From positions 75,449 through 130,125 of the forward strand of contig JAHEFZ010000006.1 in the NCBI GenBank assembly GCA_024639935.1: 54,677 nt of DNA, written 5' to 3'. Position 1 is the stretch's first letter, and the number at the start of each line of letters is the position of its first letter. Shown here piece by piece: positions 17,922 through 27,000 of the stretch. Both the position numbers and the translations under genes were made by a program. The notes under the pieces were generated by a model, which was given only the letters and a program-made list of their open reading frames with translations, searched no databases and had not been told where the DNA came from. Origin of the DNA: Microbacteriaceae bacterium (GTDB taxonomy: Bacteria; Actinomycetota; Actinomycetes; Actinomycetales; Microbacteriaceae).

Positions 17922-18272
17922 ATGACGCAAGTCCTCGTCGTGTGCGCTGCCGGAGCGTCCAGCACTTTCCTTGTGCGTCGGTTGAGCGACCTCGCCGCCG
18001 AAGCGGGACTCTCCTGGAGTTTCGCGCCGTCGTCCGTTGATTCCATCCGCGACGATTCCACGGCAATCATCGCCGTCTCATCTCATATTGCGACGCCAGA
18101 AGTACTCGATAACTTGAGGTTCAAGGGAATGAGCCACATCGTTCTTCCAGATTCAGTTCGTGGCGGATTCGGAGCGGAAAAGGCATTGGCCGAACTAGTG
18201 AGTTTTGTGGGGGAGAATAGCGGAAACACGGGTTCTCAGGTCGAGCCTCACGGATTGGAAGGAATTGACTGA
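17922..18272 (+). CDS. Orphan PTS EIIB, lactose/cellobiose-type
   Basis: A 116-residue EIIB of the lactose/chitobiose fold. VLVVCAAGASSTFLVRRL carries the phosphorylatable C8 and P-loop. The last 20 residues are a polar tail absent from minimal EIIBs. No lactose-type EIIA or EIIC lies in the window, and the mannitol EIIB is a separate gene of a different family, so this protein is probably regulatory or serves a transporter elsewhere. It is the first gene of the rightward unit. GGAGG lies six bases before the ATG, which fixes the start. Its stop overlaps the HPr start (TGATG). Confidence 0.85.
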   Translation: MTQVLVVCAAGASSTFLVRRLSDLAAEAGLSWSFAPSSVDSIRDDSTAIIAVSSHIATPEVLDNLRFKGMSHIVLPDSVRGGFGAEKALAELVSFVGENSGNTGSQVEPHGLEGID

Positions 18273-18538
18273 TGCCTTCGCGCAGTGCAACTATCGCCTC
18301 TGGGCATGGACTTCACGCTCGTCCGGCCGCAATGTTCGTCCAAGCCGTCAATGACTCGGGTCTAACGATCACCATCGAAAAGGACGGCCGCCAGGCACCA
18401 GCCGGGAGCATTCTTGGAGTTATCTCACTCGCAATCAATCAGGGTGATGTCGTCACACTAACTTCTGACGGTGACAACGTCGATGCAATTTTGGATTCAC
18501 TGGTCACGTTTCTCGAAACGGATCACGACGCAGGATGA
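18272..18538 (+). CDS. ptsH: Phosphocarrier protein HPr
   Basis: Passes phosphate from EI to EIIA proteins. It is 88 residues with the active H15 in GHGLHARPAAMFV. S46 is present in APAGSILGV, the site phosphorylated by HPr kinase in Firmicutes; that kinase is not typical of actinobacteria. Coupled by one-base overlap with the upstream EIIB and by ATGA with ptsI. Having HPr and EI inside a mannitol operon suggests this may be the organism's main or only PTS. Confidence 0.96.
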   Translation: MPSRSATIASGHGLHARPAAMFVQAVNDSGLTITIEKDGRQAPAGSILGVISLAINQGDVVTLTSDGDNVDAILDSLVTFLETDHDAG

Positions 18539-20202
18539 CCAACAATGGAGAAGTAATTACGGGCATCGGAGTTGGCCGAGGACTCGTCGTCGGCGACGTG
18601 CGACGAATGCCGGATCCTCTGCCCGAGCCGGCGAAAACGACCAGTTCGAGGACTGCCGACGAAGAACTTCACCGCGCATCAAAGGCGCTCGGGGAGACCG
18701 CTTCAGATCTTCGTGCTCGAGGCGCCCAGGCTGGCGGCCTCGCGAAGGAGGTCCTGGATGCTCTCGCACTAATGGCCGATGACAGCATGTTACTGAGTGA
18801 TGCGAAAAGTCGGATTGATTCTGGGGCAACCGCCGAACGAGCCGTATTCGATGCTTTCGCTGGATTTTCGGCGACTCTGGAGGCGGCAGGTGGCTACATG
18901 GCTGAGCGCGCCGGAGACCTCGGTGACGTTGCCAATCGTGTCATTGCGCGAATTATGGGAGTTTCCGCTCCGGGTGTTCCACACTCGGAAACGCCTTTTA
19001 TTCTCGTCGCTCGAGACCTAGCCCCAGCAGACACGGCGTTGCTCGATTTCGATATTGTGCGTGCGCTTGTGACAACTGACGGCGGACCGACGTCGCACAC
19101 CGCGATCCTGGCTCGCGAAAAGGGACTCCCCGCAATCGTTGGTGCGACGTCGGCCAATGGACTCGCGGACGGCGACACCGTGATCGTTGATGCGGGCAGG
19201 GGAGAGATTGTTGTGCATCCGACTGCCGCACGCATCGCCGACGCTCTCGCCGACGCGCAATCTCGGCAAATGGCCCGCGAAAGCGCGACGGGGCCGGGTC
19301 GAATGGCGGATGGCCACGAGGTTCAGTTGCTGGCAAATGTTGGTTCAGCGAAATCTGCCGCCGCGGCCGTTGACGCCCACGCGGAAGGTGTTGGGCTTTT
19401 TCGCACGGAATTCCTTTTTCTTGAAAACGACTCTGCCCCTGCTGTCGAGGTGCAACGAGCCGAGTACGCCGCCGTGTTTGACAAGTTCCCTGGCCAAAAA
19501 GTTGTCGTTCGTGTTCTGGACGCCGGAGCGGACAAGCCCCTTTCATTCTTGACAGACGACGGTGAAGAGAATCCGGCACTGGGTCGACGCGGAATTCGTG
19601 CCTTGCTCGCGCACGAGAACATCCTTCGCGCCCAATTGACAGCAATTTCGCAAGCTGCAGCTGCTTCACTCGCTGAAGTGTGGGTCATGGCTCCGATGAT
19701 CGCAACCGTTGAAGAAACCGAAATTTTTGTGGGAATCTGCCGTGAGCTTGGAATTCACAAGGCAGGGGTAATGATCGAGGTCCCGTCCAGCGCAATCCTT
19801 GCGAAGCATATTCTCGAAATTGCCGACTTCGTTTCAATTGGAACAAACGACCTGACGCAGTATACGTTTGCGGCAGATCGCCTCTTGGGTAGCGTGGCAA
19901 ATCTTCAAGATGCATGGAGTCCTGCCGTACTTCGCCTCATCCGCGAAGTAGGCCTCGCAGGCGAACTGACGGCTAAGCCCGTCGGTATTTGCGGCGAAGC
20001 CGCCGCTGATCCATTACTCGCCGTCGTCCTGATCGGACTCGGCGTGACGTCATTGTCGATGTCACCGACCGCTCTCGCCGACGTGCGAGCAGAGATTTCG
20101 CGCTTCACACTTTCCGAAGCGCGCGAACTTGCCGAGAGAGTCCTCTCGACGAGAAACGCAGCGGATGCCAGAATTGCGGCGTCTGCTGTTCTCACCCAGT
20201 AA
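18535..20202 (+). CDS. ptsI: PTS enzyme I (phosphoenolpyruvate-protein phosphotransferase)
   Basis: Takes phosphate from PEP and gives it to HPr. It is 555 residues: HPr-binding alpha domain (about 20-145), phosphohistidine domain with H188 in TTDGGPTSHTAILAREKG, and PEP-binding TIM barrel with GVGLFRTEFLF, VRVLDAGADKPLSF, GTNDLTQYTFAADR and the C-terminal Cys of PVGICGEAA. All catalytic motifs are intact. The start overlaps the ptsH stop by four bases. Confidence 0.97.
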   Translation: MTNNGEVITGIGVGRGLVVGDVRRMPDPLPEPAKTTSSRTADEELHRASKALGETASDLRARGAQAGGLAKEVLDALALMADDSMLLSDAKSRIDSGATAERAVFDAFAGFSATLEAAGGYMAERAGDLGDVANRVIARIMGVSAPGVPHSETPFILVARDLAPADTALLDFDIVRALVTTDGGPTSHTAILAREKGLPAIVGATSANGLADGDTVIVDAGRGEIVVHPTAARIADALADAQSRQMARESATGPGRMADGHEVQLLANVGSAKSAAAAVDAHAEGVGLFRTEFLFLENDSAPAVEVQRAEYAAVFDKFPGQKVVVRVLDAGADKPLSFLTDDGEENPALGRRGIRALLAHENILRAQLTAISQAAAASLAEVWVMAPMIATVEETEIFVGICRELGIHKAGVMIEVPSSAILAKHILEIADFVSIGTNDLTQYTFAADRLLGSVANLQDAWSPAVLRLIREVGLAGELTAKPVGICGEAAADPLLAVVLIGLGVTSLSMSPTALADVRAEISRFTLSEARELAERVLSTRNAADARIAASAVLTQ

Positions 20203-20233
20203 CACACACAGAAAATAGAAAAGGAGCGAGTCA

Positions 20234-21379
20234 ATGACGACATCGTCATCAGCACGAGTAGGGGTCCAGAAGTTTGGGTCCTTCCTCTCGGGCATGGTTA
20301 TGCCCAACATCGCGGCATTTATTGCCTGGGGCCTCATCACGGCCTTCTTCATCCCAACGGGTTGGCTTCCTGCACTTGGAGCGAACCCATTGGACGCAGA
20401 TGGAAACGCACTCAACAATGGTGGACTGAACTTCCTTGCGATGGTCGGCCCCATGATCGTTTACATGCTCCCCCTCCTCATCGCTAACACCGGTGGACGT
20501 CTTGTCTACGGTGTCCGCGGTGGTGTCGTGGGTGTCATTGGAACGATGGGTGTCATCGTCGGTACCTCGATCCCCATGTTCATGGGTGCCATGATCGTTG
20601 GTCCTCTCGGTGGATGGCTCATCAAGAAGGTTGACGCAATTTGGGCCGGCAAGATTCGCGCCGGATTCGAAATGCTCGTCGACAACTTCTCGGCCGGAAT
20701 CGTCGGTGCAGTACTCGCCTTGGTTGCGTTCCTCGGAATCGCGCCGTTCGTTCAGACCGTCTCTGACGCTCTCGGAACTGGCGTGCAAGCACTCTACGAC
20801 TCGGGCTTCGCGCCTCTCCTCAGCATCCTCGTTGAGCCTGCGAAGGTCCTGTTCCTCAACAACGCGATTAACCACGGTGTTCTGACGCCACTGGGTACGA
20901 CCGCAGCTGCGGAATCGGGCAAGTCGTTCCTCTTCCTCGTTGAAGCGAACCCTGGCCCCGGCCTCGGAATCCTTCTTGCTTTCGCCGTGTTCGGCGTCGG
21001 CCTCTCGAAGGCATCCGCTCCTGGTGCGATCATCATCCACTTCCTCGGTGGTATTCACGAGGTGTACTTCCCGTACGTCCTCATGAAGCCGGCAATCATC
21101 GTTGCCGCCATCGCCGGTGGTGCAACCGGTGTTGCCACTAACTGGTTGTTCGGTTCGGGTCTTCGCGCCCCTGCCTCACCTGGTTCGATCTTCGCGGTTC
21201 TCCTTCAGACACCGACAGATTCGTACATCGGTGTCATCCTGTCTGTCGTCCTTTCGGCGACCGTGTCGTTCTTGATTGCGGGCATCATCGTCCGTTCGAC
21301 ACGTAAGGCTGACCTCGACGCCGAAGCTGGCGACCTCAGTGCAGCAAAGGCTCAGTCGAAGGCGAACAAGGGGTCATAA
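20234..21379 (+). CDS. mtlA: Mannitol PTS permease, EIIC component
   Basis: Membrane channel that takes up and phosphorylates mannitol. It is 381 residues with about eight helices. Family signatures are FGSFLSGMVMPNIAAFIAWG, the NNAINHGVLTPLG loop, FLVEANPGPGLG and the GGIHEVYFPYVLM segment, which has the conserved GIHE motif of the mannitol/fructose class. Here EIIC stands alone; EIIB and EIIA are separate genes just downstream, whereas E. coli MtlA is a three-domain fusion. AAAGGAG precedes the ATG. Codon use seems more optimised here, consistent with strong expression (an impression, not a calculation). Confidence 0.95.
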   Translation: MTTSSSARVGVQKFGSFLSGMVMPNIAAFIAWGLITAFFIPTGWLPALGANPLDADGNALNNGGLNFLAMVGPMIVYMLPLLIANTGGRLVYGVRGGVVGVIGTMGVIVGTSIPMFMGAMIVGPLGGWLIKKVDAIWAGKIRAGFEMLVDNFSAGIVGAVLALVAFLGIAPFVQTVSDALGTGVQALYDSGFAPLLSILVEPAKVLFLNNAINHGVLTPLGTTAAAESGKSFLFLVEANPGPGLGILLAFAVFGVGLSKASAPGAIIIHFLGGIHEVYFPYVLMKPAIIVAAIAGGATGVATNWLFGSGLRAPASPGSIFAVLLQTPTDSYIGVILSVVLSATVSFLIAGIIVRSTRKADLDAEAGDLSAAKAQSKANKGS

Positions 21380-21381
21380 CA

Positions 21382-21681
21382 ATGTCTGCTGACCTTACAC
21401 ACACCGTCATTTTCGCCTGTGATGCGGGAATGGGCTCCAGCGCGATGGGGGCAACCCTGCTTCGCACAAAGCTGAAGACCGCCGGCATCACCGACGTCAC
21501 TGTCATCAATAAGGCTGTTGCCGAATTGGCGTCAGACGCGGAGCTCGTGATTACTCACTCGGGACTGACGGATCGGGCACGCCACATGGCCCCCGATGCC
21601 ATTCACGTCACGGTCGAGAATTTCATGGCCACTCCGAAGTATGACGAGGTTGTTGAGACCCTTCGGGCTCAGCGAGCGTAA
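21382..21681 (+). CDS. Mannitol PTS EIIB component
   Basis: A 99-residue cytoplasmic EIIB. C13 in FACDAGMGSSAMGATLL is the phosphorylated cysteine with the mannitol-type P-loop. It passes phosphate from EIIA to mannitol bound by EIIC. It starts two bases after the EIIC stop. It corresponds to the middle domain of fused MtlA proteins. Confidence 0.95.
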   Translation: MSADLTHTVIFACDAGMGSSAMGATLLRTKLKTAGITDVTVINKAVAELASDAELVITHSGLTDRARHMAPDAIHVTVENFMATPKYDEVVETLRAQRA

Positions 21682-21707
21682 GTAAGCGACAACCGGGGAT
21701 TCACGCG

Positions 21708-22139
21708 ATGAACGTATTAACCGCAGACACGATTCGTCTTCACGGGGCGGCAACAACCCGTGAAGAGGCCATCGCAGAGGTGGGGGCGCTACTCGTCTCC
21801 ACCGGCGCGGTGACAACCGAATATGTCTCGGCAATGTTCGCGCGTGAATCCTCGGTTTCCACCTATATGGGGAACTTGCTTGCAATTCCACATGGAACTA
21901 ACGAATCGAAGGAAGATGTCATTCACTCCGCGATTGCGCTCGTCCGTTACGACGCGCCACTTGATTGGGGTGGAAATCCTGTCCGATTTGTTATCGGTAT
22001 CGCCGGTAAGGGTGACAGTCACCTCGAAGTTCTTGGAGCGATCGCGACCGTCTTCAGCGACATGACCGCGGTGTCGGAGCTTCTCGAGGCGACAAGCGCA
22101 GCGAACATTTTGAGCCGCCTCGGGCTCGACTTCTCGTGA
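21708..22139 (+). CDS. mtlF: Mannitol PTS EIIA component
   Basis: A 143-residue EIIA of the mannitol/fructose class. H62 in LLAIPHGTNESK is the phosphorylated histidine, inside the typical AIPHGT motif. It receives phosphate from HPr and passes it to the EIIB encoded just upstream. Its stop overlaps the GTG of mtlD by four bases (GTGA), so the two are probably translationally coupled. Confidence 0.95.
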   Translation: MNVLTADTIRLHGAATTREEAIAEVGALLVSTGAVTTEYVSAMFARESSVSTYMGNLLAIPHGTNESKEDVIHSAIALVRYDAPLDWGGNPVRFVIGIAGKGDSHLEVLGAIATVFSDMTAVSELLEATSAANILSRLGLDFS

Positions 22140-23266
22140 CCGCTGTCCATTTCGGCGCGGGAAATATCGGGCGAGGATTCATCGGTCTCGCGCTTCATAA
22201 CGCCGGTCACCGAGTAATTTTTGTCGACGTGGACGATTCGTTGATCTCGTCGATCGCGTCAACTGACTCCTATCGGGTAATCGAGACGGGCGCAAACGGA
22301 ATTGTGCATAGTGTCGATAATTTCACTGGTCTGAATTCAGCCTCGAACCCTGACGAGGTGGTGCAATCCATCGCGGAGGCTGATATTGTCACCACCGCGG
22401 TTGGCCCGCGAATCCTGGAATTTGTTGCGCCCCTTATTGCTCGAGGTTTGGCAGCGCGCACCTCATCGACTCCTCTTGCGGTTATGGCGTGTGAAAACGC
22501 CATCGGCGCGACCGATACCCTCAAAACTTTTGTCGCCACCACCGCGTCGGCTGCGGATATGTCCCGCGCGCAGTTTGCAAACACAGCGGTTGATCGAATC
22601 GTTCCCGTTCAAGACTCCACTGTTGGATTGGACGTCACCGTCGAGGCGTTCAGTGAATGGGTAATCGACCGCACCCCGTTCAATGGCGTAGAGCCTCGGA
22701 TTCCCTCTGCCCATTTCGTGGATGATCTGGCACCGTACATCGAACGGAAACTGCTTACCGTGAACACGGGACACGCATCGATCGCCTACTTAGGACTTCG
22801 CGCCGGAGCACGACACGTCGCAGAGGCCCTCGCGATTGAGTCCATCGCCGTTCAGATTGATGCGGTGCTCGAGGAAACATCTCGAATGCTTATCTCGCGA
22901 CACGGAATCGATGAGGCTGCCCAGAGAGTGTATGTGGCACAAACGTTGGACCGATTCCGGAACCCCGACCTTGACGACGAACTCACGCGCGTGGGCCGCT
23001 CGCCACTCCGCAAGTTGTCGCGACACGAGCGGCTCATCGAACCCGCCGCGGCGTTGTCCGAGAGCGGAGTCACACCGCAGGCATTGTTGGCTGTGGTCGA
23101 GGCCGCGATTCGTTTTGATGTTCCGTCGGATGACGAGTCCGTTCAACTTCAGATAATGAGGGCGACGCTAAGCCCGAATGAGTTTGCGACAGCGGTATGT
23201 GGAATTGACGACGGACACCCGCTGTTCACCGCGCTCGTCGCCACCATTGCGCGTACGCTGGGCTAA
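22136..23266 (+). CDS. mtlD: Mannitol-1-phosphate 5-dehydrogenase
   Basis: Oxidises the mannitol-1-phosphate made by the PTS to fructose-6-phosphate with NAD+. It is 376 residues, with an N-terminal Rossmann motif VHFGAGNIGRGFIGLALHNAG and the catalytic region LLTVNTGHASIAYLGLRAG of polyol-specific long-chain dehydrogenases. The GTG start overlaps the EIIA stop. It ends the mannitol operon; the next gene (EamA permease) starts directly after its TAA, so it may be carried on the same transcript. Confidence 0.95.
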   Translation: MTAVHFGAGNIGRGFIGLALHNAGHRVIFVDVDDSLISSIASTDSYRVIETGANGIVHSVDNFTGLNSASNPDEVVQSIAEADIVTTAVGPRILEFVAPLIARGLAARTSSTPLAVMACENAIGATDTLKTFVATTASAADMSRAQFANTAVDRIVPVQDSTVGLDVTVEAFSEWVIDRTPFNGVEPRIPSAHFVDDLAPYIERKLLTVNTGHASIAYLGLRAGARHVAEALAIESIAVQIDAVLEETSRMLISRHGIDEAAQRVYVAQTLDRFRNPDLDDELTRVGRSPLRKLSRHERLIEPAAALSESGVTPQALLAVVEAAIRFDVPSDDESVQLQIMRATLSPNEFATAVCGIDDGHPLFTALVATIARTLG

Positions 23267-24136
23267 ATGTCCAGTTCCGCTCTGCTCGCTCTTCTCGTGT
23301 CGTGTCTAATGTGGGGGACAACAGGCGTCGTCGCTGCCGGTATGTCGGCGAATGTGTCCACGTTCGCAATAGGGTCTTTCACTATGGGGGTGGGGGGGAT
23401 CATCCTCGCTGGGGTTACCTGGCCCGCGGTGACACGAGCGTTCGCTATCCCCGAGGCGCGACGATGGGTAATTTTGGGCGGAATCGGGGTTCTGGTCTAT
23501 CCGCTCGCCTTTTATGCGGGCATGCGCGACGCCGGAGTGGCGGTCGGGAACACGGTGGCGTTGGGGTCAGGGCCGCTCTTCGCCGGCGTCATCGAATGGC
23601 TTGCGACGAAGAGACGGCCCACGCGGCGATGGTTTGTCGCTCTGGGGATTGCGGGGTTGGGGCTTGCCTTCGTCGGGATTGCCCGGGGTGGCTCAAGCGA
23701 GGTCGGGCTGAACGGCGTGCTATTAGCCTTACTTGCCGGGATTGCCTATGCGCTGTATTCGGTTTCGGGGTCTCGGGTGATTGCCGCAGGAGCGAGTTTC
23801 CGAGGCTCAATGGGGGCGGTGTTCGGCTCTGGCGCGTTGCCGTTGCTTTGCGTGCTGGCCTTCACAGGAGGTCCGTTGGTGTCGGATTTCGACAACCTTG
23901 CACGGGGCGTGTATCTCGCACTGGGCCCCCTGGTGGTTGCCTATTTGCTGTTCGGTTACGCCCTTACTCGAGCAAGTGCATCACTTGTCACTCTGGTCAC
24001 CCTGCTGGAACCTGTTTTCGCGACGCTCTTGGCGGTCTTTCTGCTGGGCGAACTTCTTCCACCCTTCGGTTGGCTGGGAATTGGCCTGCTGGTTTCTGGG
24101 GTGGCAGTGGCGACCGTGCCACGACGCCTTGCGTAA
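23267..24136 (+). CDS. EamA/DMT family transporter
   Basis: A 289-residue membrane protein with ten hydrophobic segments arranged as two EamA repeats (about 1-135 and 145-285). CLMWGTTGVVAAGMSANV opens the first repeat and TLLEPVFATLLAVFLLGE ends the second; both are typical. Substrates of this family are varied (amino acids, nucleosides, metabolites). The ATG follows the mtlD stop with no gap (TAAATG). Confidence 0.87.
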   Translation: MSSSALLALLVSCLMWGTTGVVAAGMSANVSTFAIGSFTMGVGGIILAGVTWPAVTRAFAIPEARRWVILGGIGVLVYPLAFYAGMRDAGVAVGNTVALGSGPLFAGVIEWLATKRRPTRRWFVALGIAGLGLAFVGIARGGSSEVGLNGVLLALLAGIAYALYSVSGSRVIAAGASFRGSMGAVFGSGALPLLCVLAFTGGPLVSDFDNLARGVYLALGPLVVAYLLFGYALTRASASLVTLVTLLEPVFATLLAVFLLGELLPPFGWLGIGLLVSGVAVATVPRRLA

Positions 24137-24176
24137 ATCCGCAATTCCTGCACTTCCTGGCGTTAAGGTATTAAAC

Positions 24177-26180
24177 ATGGTCGCGGATACAGAAAATGGG
24201 AAGAACTTCTTGGGCCGTCCTCGGCGATCCTCGTTTGTCGCGGCGTCGGAAGAAAACGCTGATTTTGTCCCCATTCTGCCCGCGGTCGGATCCATCCCAA
24301 TCCCTGCAGCCTCCGAGGTGAACTATTTTCCGACAGTGGCAACAGGACAACCGAGTCTTCGCGAACCCGAGCCGCCTTCGCGGCTCGTGGTCCCGATGCG
24401 TAAGTCGATGTCCGAAGAGGAAATTGCGAATCTCTTTGTAGATTCGGCAGAAATGACGAGTTCGGAACAGTTCTTGATGCTCGATGCGCAGGTTTTGCTG
24501 CGCGAAGACGATCTGCGAACGGCTAAGGAATTTGTCTCCCAATTGCGACTTGTGAAACCTGAGGACGCACAATTGCTGCTGGATGAACTGAAGGCGGTTT
24601 TTGCCGACGTCGATCCGGAAATTGCTTTGCTTAGTTTGACGGGCGATTCCGGGTCCGAACCGAGTGAGAATTCCGACGATGTGCCAACCGTTAAGCCAGC
24701 GACCCCGTCAATTTCCGATTCGACATCGGCCCTCGCAAACCTTCTCGACTCCCCACCCCCGGCTGGTTCAGTCCTTGGCGCGTCTCAGGGATCGTCCGCA
24801 AACGGTCGTCACCGTGGTTGGAATGTCATCCTCTTCGTGTCAACGATGGTTGCAATACTGATCCCGGTGTCGTCGGCTGTTTTTTCGGGCTTCGGATCCC
24901 CAGTTCCCGTCGACAATGAATTGATGCTCAGTGCCGCCGGAGTGTTGGCCACGGTAGTCGCTCTCCTCGCGGCTCTTCCGTTGATACTTTTGGCGCGTTC
25001 AACAGCTATCCGCCACGCGCTCTCGACACGGTCTGCACTTCACCGAGTAACGGGCGCGGGTGGGGGAACAGTGCTCTGGTCAATCGGTGCGCTCGGTGTC
25101 CTCGTAGGGCTGCTCACCGTTCTCCTCCTCACTTCGCAAGGAGTTGGCCTTCAACTCAGTTCAATCCCCGGTGTTGCATCCACTCTGGCTCAATTGGTCC
25201 CCAACGCCCATGCCTCGGTTCTCGTCGTCGCACTTGTTGTATTCACGGGCTTTCTCACGGCATCGATGCCCCGCCAAACGTATCGAGGCGCGATTTTGGC
25301 TCTGGCGGGCTTCACGCTCAGCGGACCAACGATTGTCATTTTGACTGGACTCGCTGTTGTTGCCACCACAAACACGGGCTTGCCGTTCACGCCAGAAAAC
25401 ACGTTGATCGCCACGGGGATTGTGCCGATTGCAGTCATCTTGTTCGCCGGTATCGAATCAGGCGCTGCCACTGTAGTTCGCCGTGACGACAAGCCCGCGT
25501 TGGGACTGCCCCTGTACGTCGGCCTCGCCCTAGGACTGGGCTTCGCGGCCTGGGTACTCGTCGCGGGTATGAGCCCTGAAGCGTTGGGCGATTTGATGAT
25601 TGGATCAAACCCGGCTCTGCACATTGTCGCTGCCAGTGCTGAGTTGGCACTCGTTTCGGGAATCGTGGCGTTTACGATGCCCCTCATTCTCATTGCCGCA
25701 CTTGTTGGTCGGTCGCTCATGATGGTGACAGTTCGGGGTGATCGGGATGCAAGTCCTGCATTTGTCCGTGCAATTATCGTCGCGGTACCTCTCATCGTCC
25801 TGATCATAGATTTGACGGGGGCTGTTGGCGACATCACAATGACCCTCCCCGGAATTTCTTTTGTGTCCATTCCGCTCATGGTGATTGTTGGTCTCATGGC
25901 GGGCGCGTCGGTTGCCGCGGGCCGTGAAATCGGCGGACCTGCCCGGGTCATCAACACCGTGCTGGCAATTATTGTGATGGCCGTTGGGTTCGTGTTGACA
26001 TCGTGGTCTGTCCCAAGCCTCGCGAACCTTTATGACGATTTGATTGCGCCGCTCTTGTCAACAGCGGGAATTTCCGGGACGATCATGCTCGTGATCCCGA
26101 CGGTCGTGCTTGTGTGCTCATTTATCTTGTCACTTATCGTTTCGGCGTTGGGTGTTGTCCGCCCGAAACGCACAGCGTAG
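24177..26180 (+). CDS. Multi-pass membrane protein with long cytoplasmic N-terminus, unrecognised
   Basis: A 667-residue protein that I do not recognise. Residues 1-212 are hydrophilic and acidic, with Pro-rich stretches and a possible helical segment (about 78-155, MSEEEIANLFVDSAEM...). From about 215 to 660 there are roughly 12 hydrophobic helices, starting with ILFVSTMVAILIPVSSAVF. The membrane part has no motif I can tie to a known transporter. The start is the first ATG after the upstream gene; the open frame further upstream overlaps the EamA gene and is a shadow. It precedes a Nif3-like gene by seven bases, so it may belong to that operon. Confidence 0.75.
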   Translation: MVADTENGKNFLGRPRRSSFVAASEENADFVPILPAVGSIPIPAASEVNYFPTVATGQPSLREPEPPSRLVVPMRKSMSEEEIANLFVDSAEMTSSEQFLMLDAQVLLREDDLRTAKEFVSQLRLVKPEDAQLLLDELKAVFADVDPEIALLSLTGDSGSEPSENSDDVPTVKPATPSISDSTSALANLLDSPPPAGSVLGASQGSSANGRHRGWNVILFVSTMVAILIPVSSAVFSGFGSPVPVDNELMLSAAGVLATVVALLAALPLILLARSTAIRHALSTRSALHRVTGAGGGTVLWSIGALGVLVGLLTVLLLTSQGVGLQLSSIPGVASTLAQLVPNAHASVLVVALVVFTGFLTASMPRQTYRGAILALAGFTLSGPTIVILTGLAVVATTNTGLPFTPENTLIATGIVPIAVILFAGIESGAATVVRRDDKPALGLPLYVGLALGLGFAAWVLVAGMSPEALGDLMIGSNPALHIVAASAELALVSGIVAFTMPLILIAALVGRSLMMVTVRGDRDASPAFVRAIIVAVPLIVLIIDLTGAVGDITMTLPGISFVSIPLMVIVGLMAGASVAAGREIGGPARVINTVLAIIVMAVGFVLTSWSVPSLANLYDDLIAPLLSTAGISGTIMLVIPTVVLVCSFILSLIVSALGVVRPKRTA

Positions 26181-26187
26181 GGCGACC

Positions 26188-27000
26188 GTGGCAACGACAC
26201 TGCGGGACATCACCGCATCCATTGACGAGTTGTGGCCATTTGTTGGGCAAGAGGACTGGGACAATTCTGGCGTCATCTCGGGCGCATCGCACCACCCCGT
26301 CTCGTCAGTGTTGTTCGCGGTTGACATAACGGACGCAACTGTTTCCGAAGCCCTCCTTGGCGGATTCGACGTGCTCATTTCGCATCACCCTTTGCTTCTT
26401 AAGGGAGTGTCAACCGTTGACGAGGATCGTTACAAAGGGGAACTTATCGCACGGCTCATCCGAGGAAATTGCGCGGCGATCGGTGTGCACACGAATGGTG
26501 ACACAGTTCCCACGGGTACGAGTGTTTCACTGGCGAGGGCTCTGGGAGTGACGGTTGATCGTCCAATTGTCTCGAATGATTGGGGAGGTGGAATCGGCGT
26601 GATCGGAACAATCGCCGAGCAATCTCTCGGCGAGTTCGCTCGCCTGATCGCAGCGAAACTCCCTGCGACCGCGGGCGGTGTTCGAGTTTCTGGAGCATTC
26701 GCTCGTCGAATCAGCTCGGTAGCCATTTGTGCTGGAGCGGGGGATTCTCTTCTCGCACACCACGATGTCACGGCGTCGGATGCGTACGTGACGAGTGATT
26801 TGCGTCATCATCCCGCATCGGAGTTCCGCGAACAAGCACGACTCGGTAATGACACCGCGCTCATTGATGTCTCTCACTGGGCGGCCGAGTGGATGTGGCT
26901 CGAAACAGCGGCGGCCGAATTGAGCGCGGCACGACCCGATGTGACGGTGAAAGTTTCCGATATCAACACGGACCCGTGGGCCTTTTCGGTGATGCAGTGA
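26188..27000 (+). CDS. Nif3-like dinuclear metal centre protein
   Basis: A 270-residue member of the NIF3/DUF34 family (YbgI/YqfO type), widely conserved but of uncertain function; a GTP cyclohydrolase I-type role has been discussed for the family. Metal ligands are visible at H66-H67 in LISHHPLLLKG, His/Asp in GVHTNGD, and His in DVSHWAAEW; DLRHHPASEF is the family signature near the C-terminal half. GTG start. The stop overlaps the next gene's ATG by one base (TGATG). The Nif3 / zinc-ribbon / RNase H order is a conserved actinobacterial block. Confidence 0.9.
   Translation: MATTLRDITASIDELWPFVGQEDWDNSGVISGASHHPVSSVLFAVDITDATVSEALLGGFDVLISHHPLLLKGVSTVDEDRYKGELIARLIRGNCAAIGVHTNGDTVPTGTSVSLARALGVTVDRPIVSNDWGGGIGVIGTIAEQSLGEFARLIAAKLPATAGGVRVSGAFARRISSVAICAGAGDSLLAHHDVTASDAYVTSDLRHHPASEFREQARLGNDTALIDVSHWAAEWMWLETAAAELSAARPDVTVKVSDINTDPWAFSVMQ

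Noticed and set aside
15883-24136. Genomic island border at tRNA-Val next to the mannitol genes
   Set aside because: tRNA genes are common insertion sites, but I found no integrase, no repeat of the tRNA 3' end downstream, and no visible change in base use.
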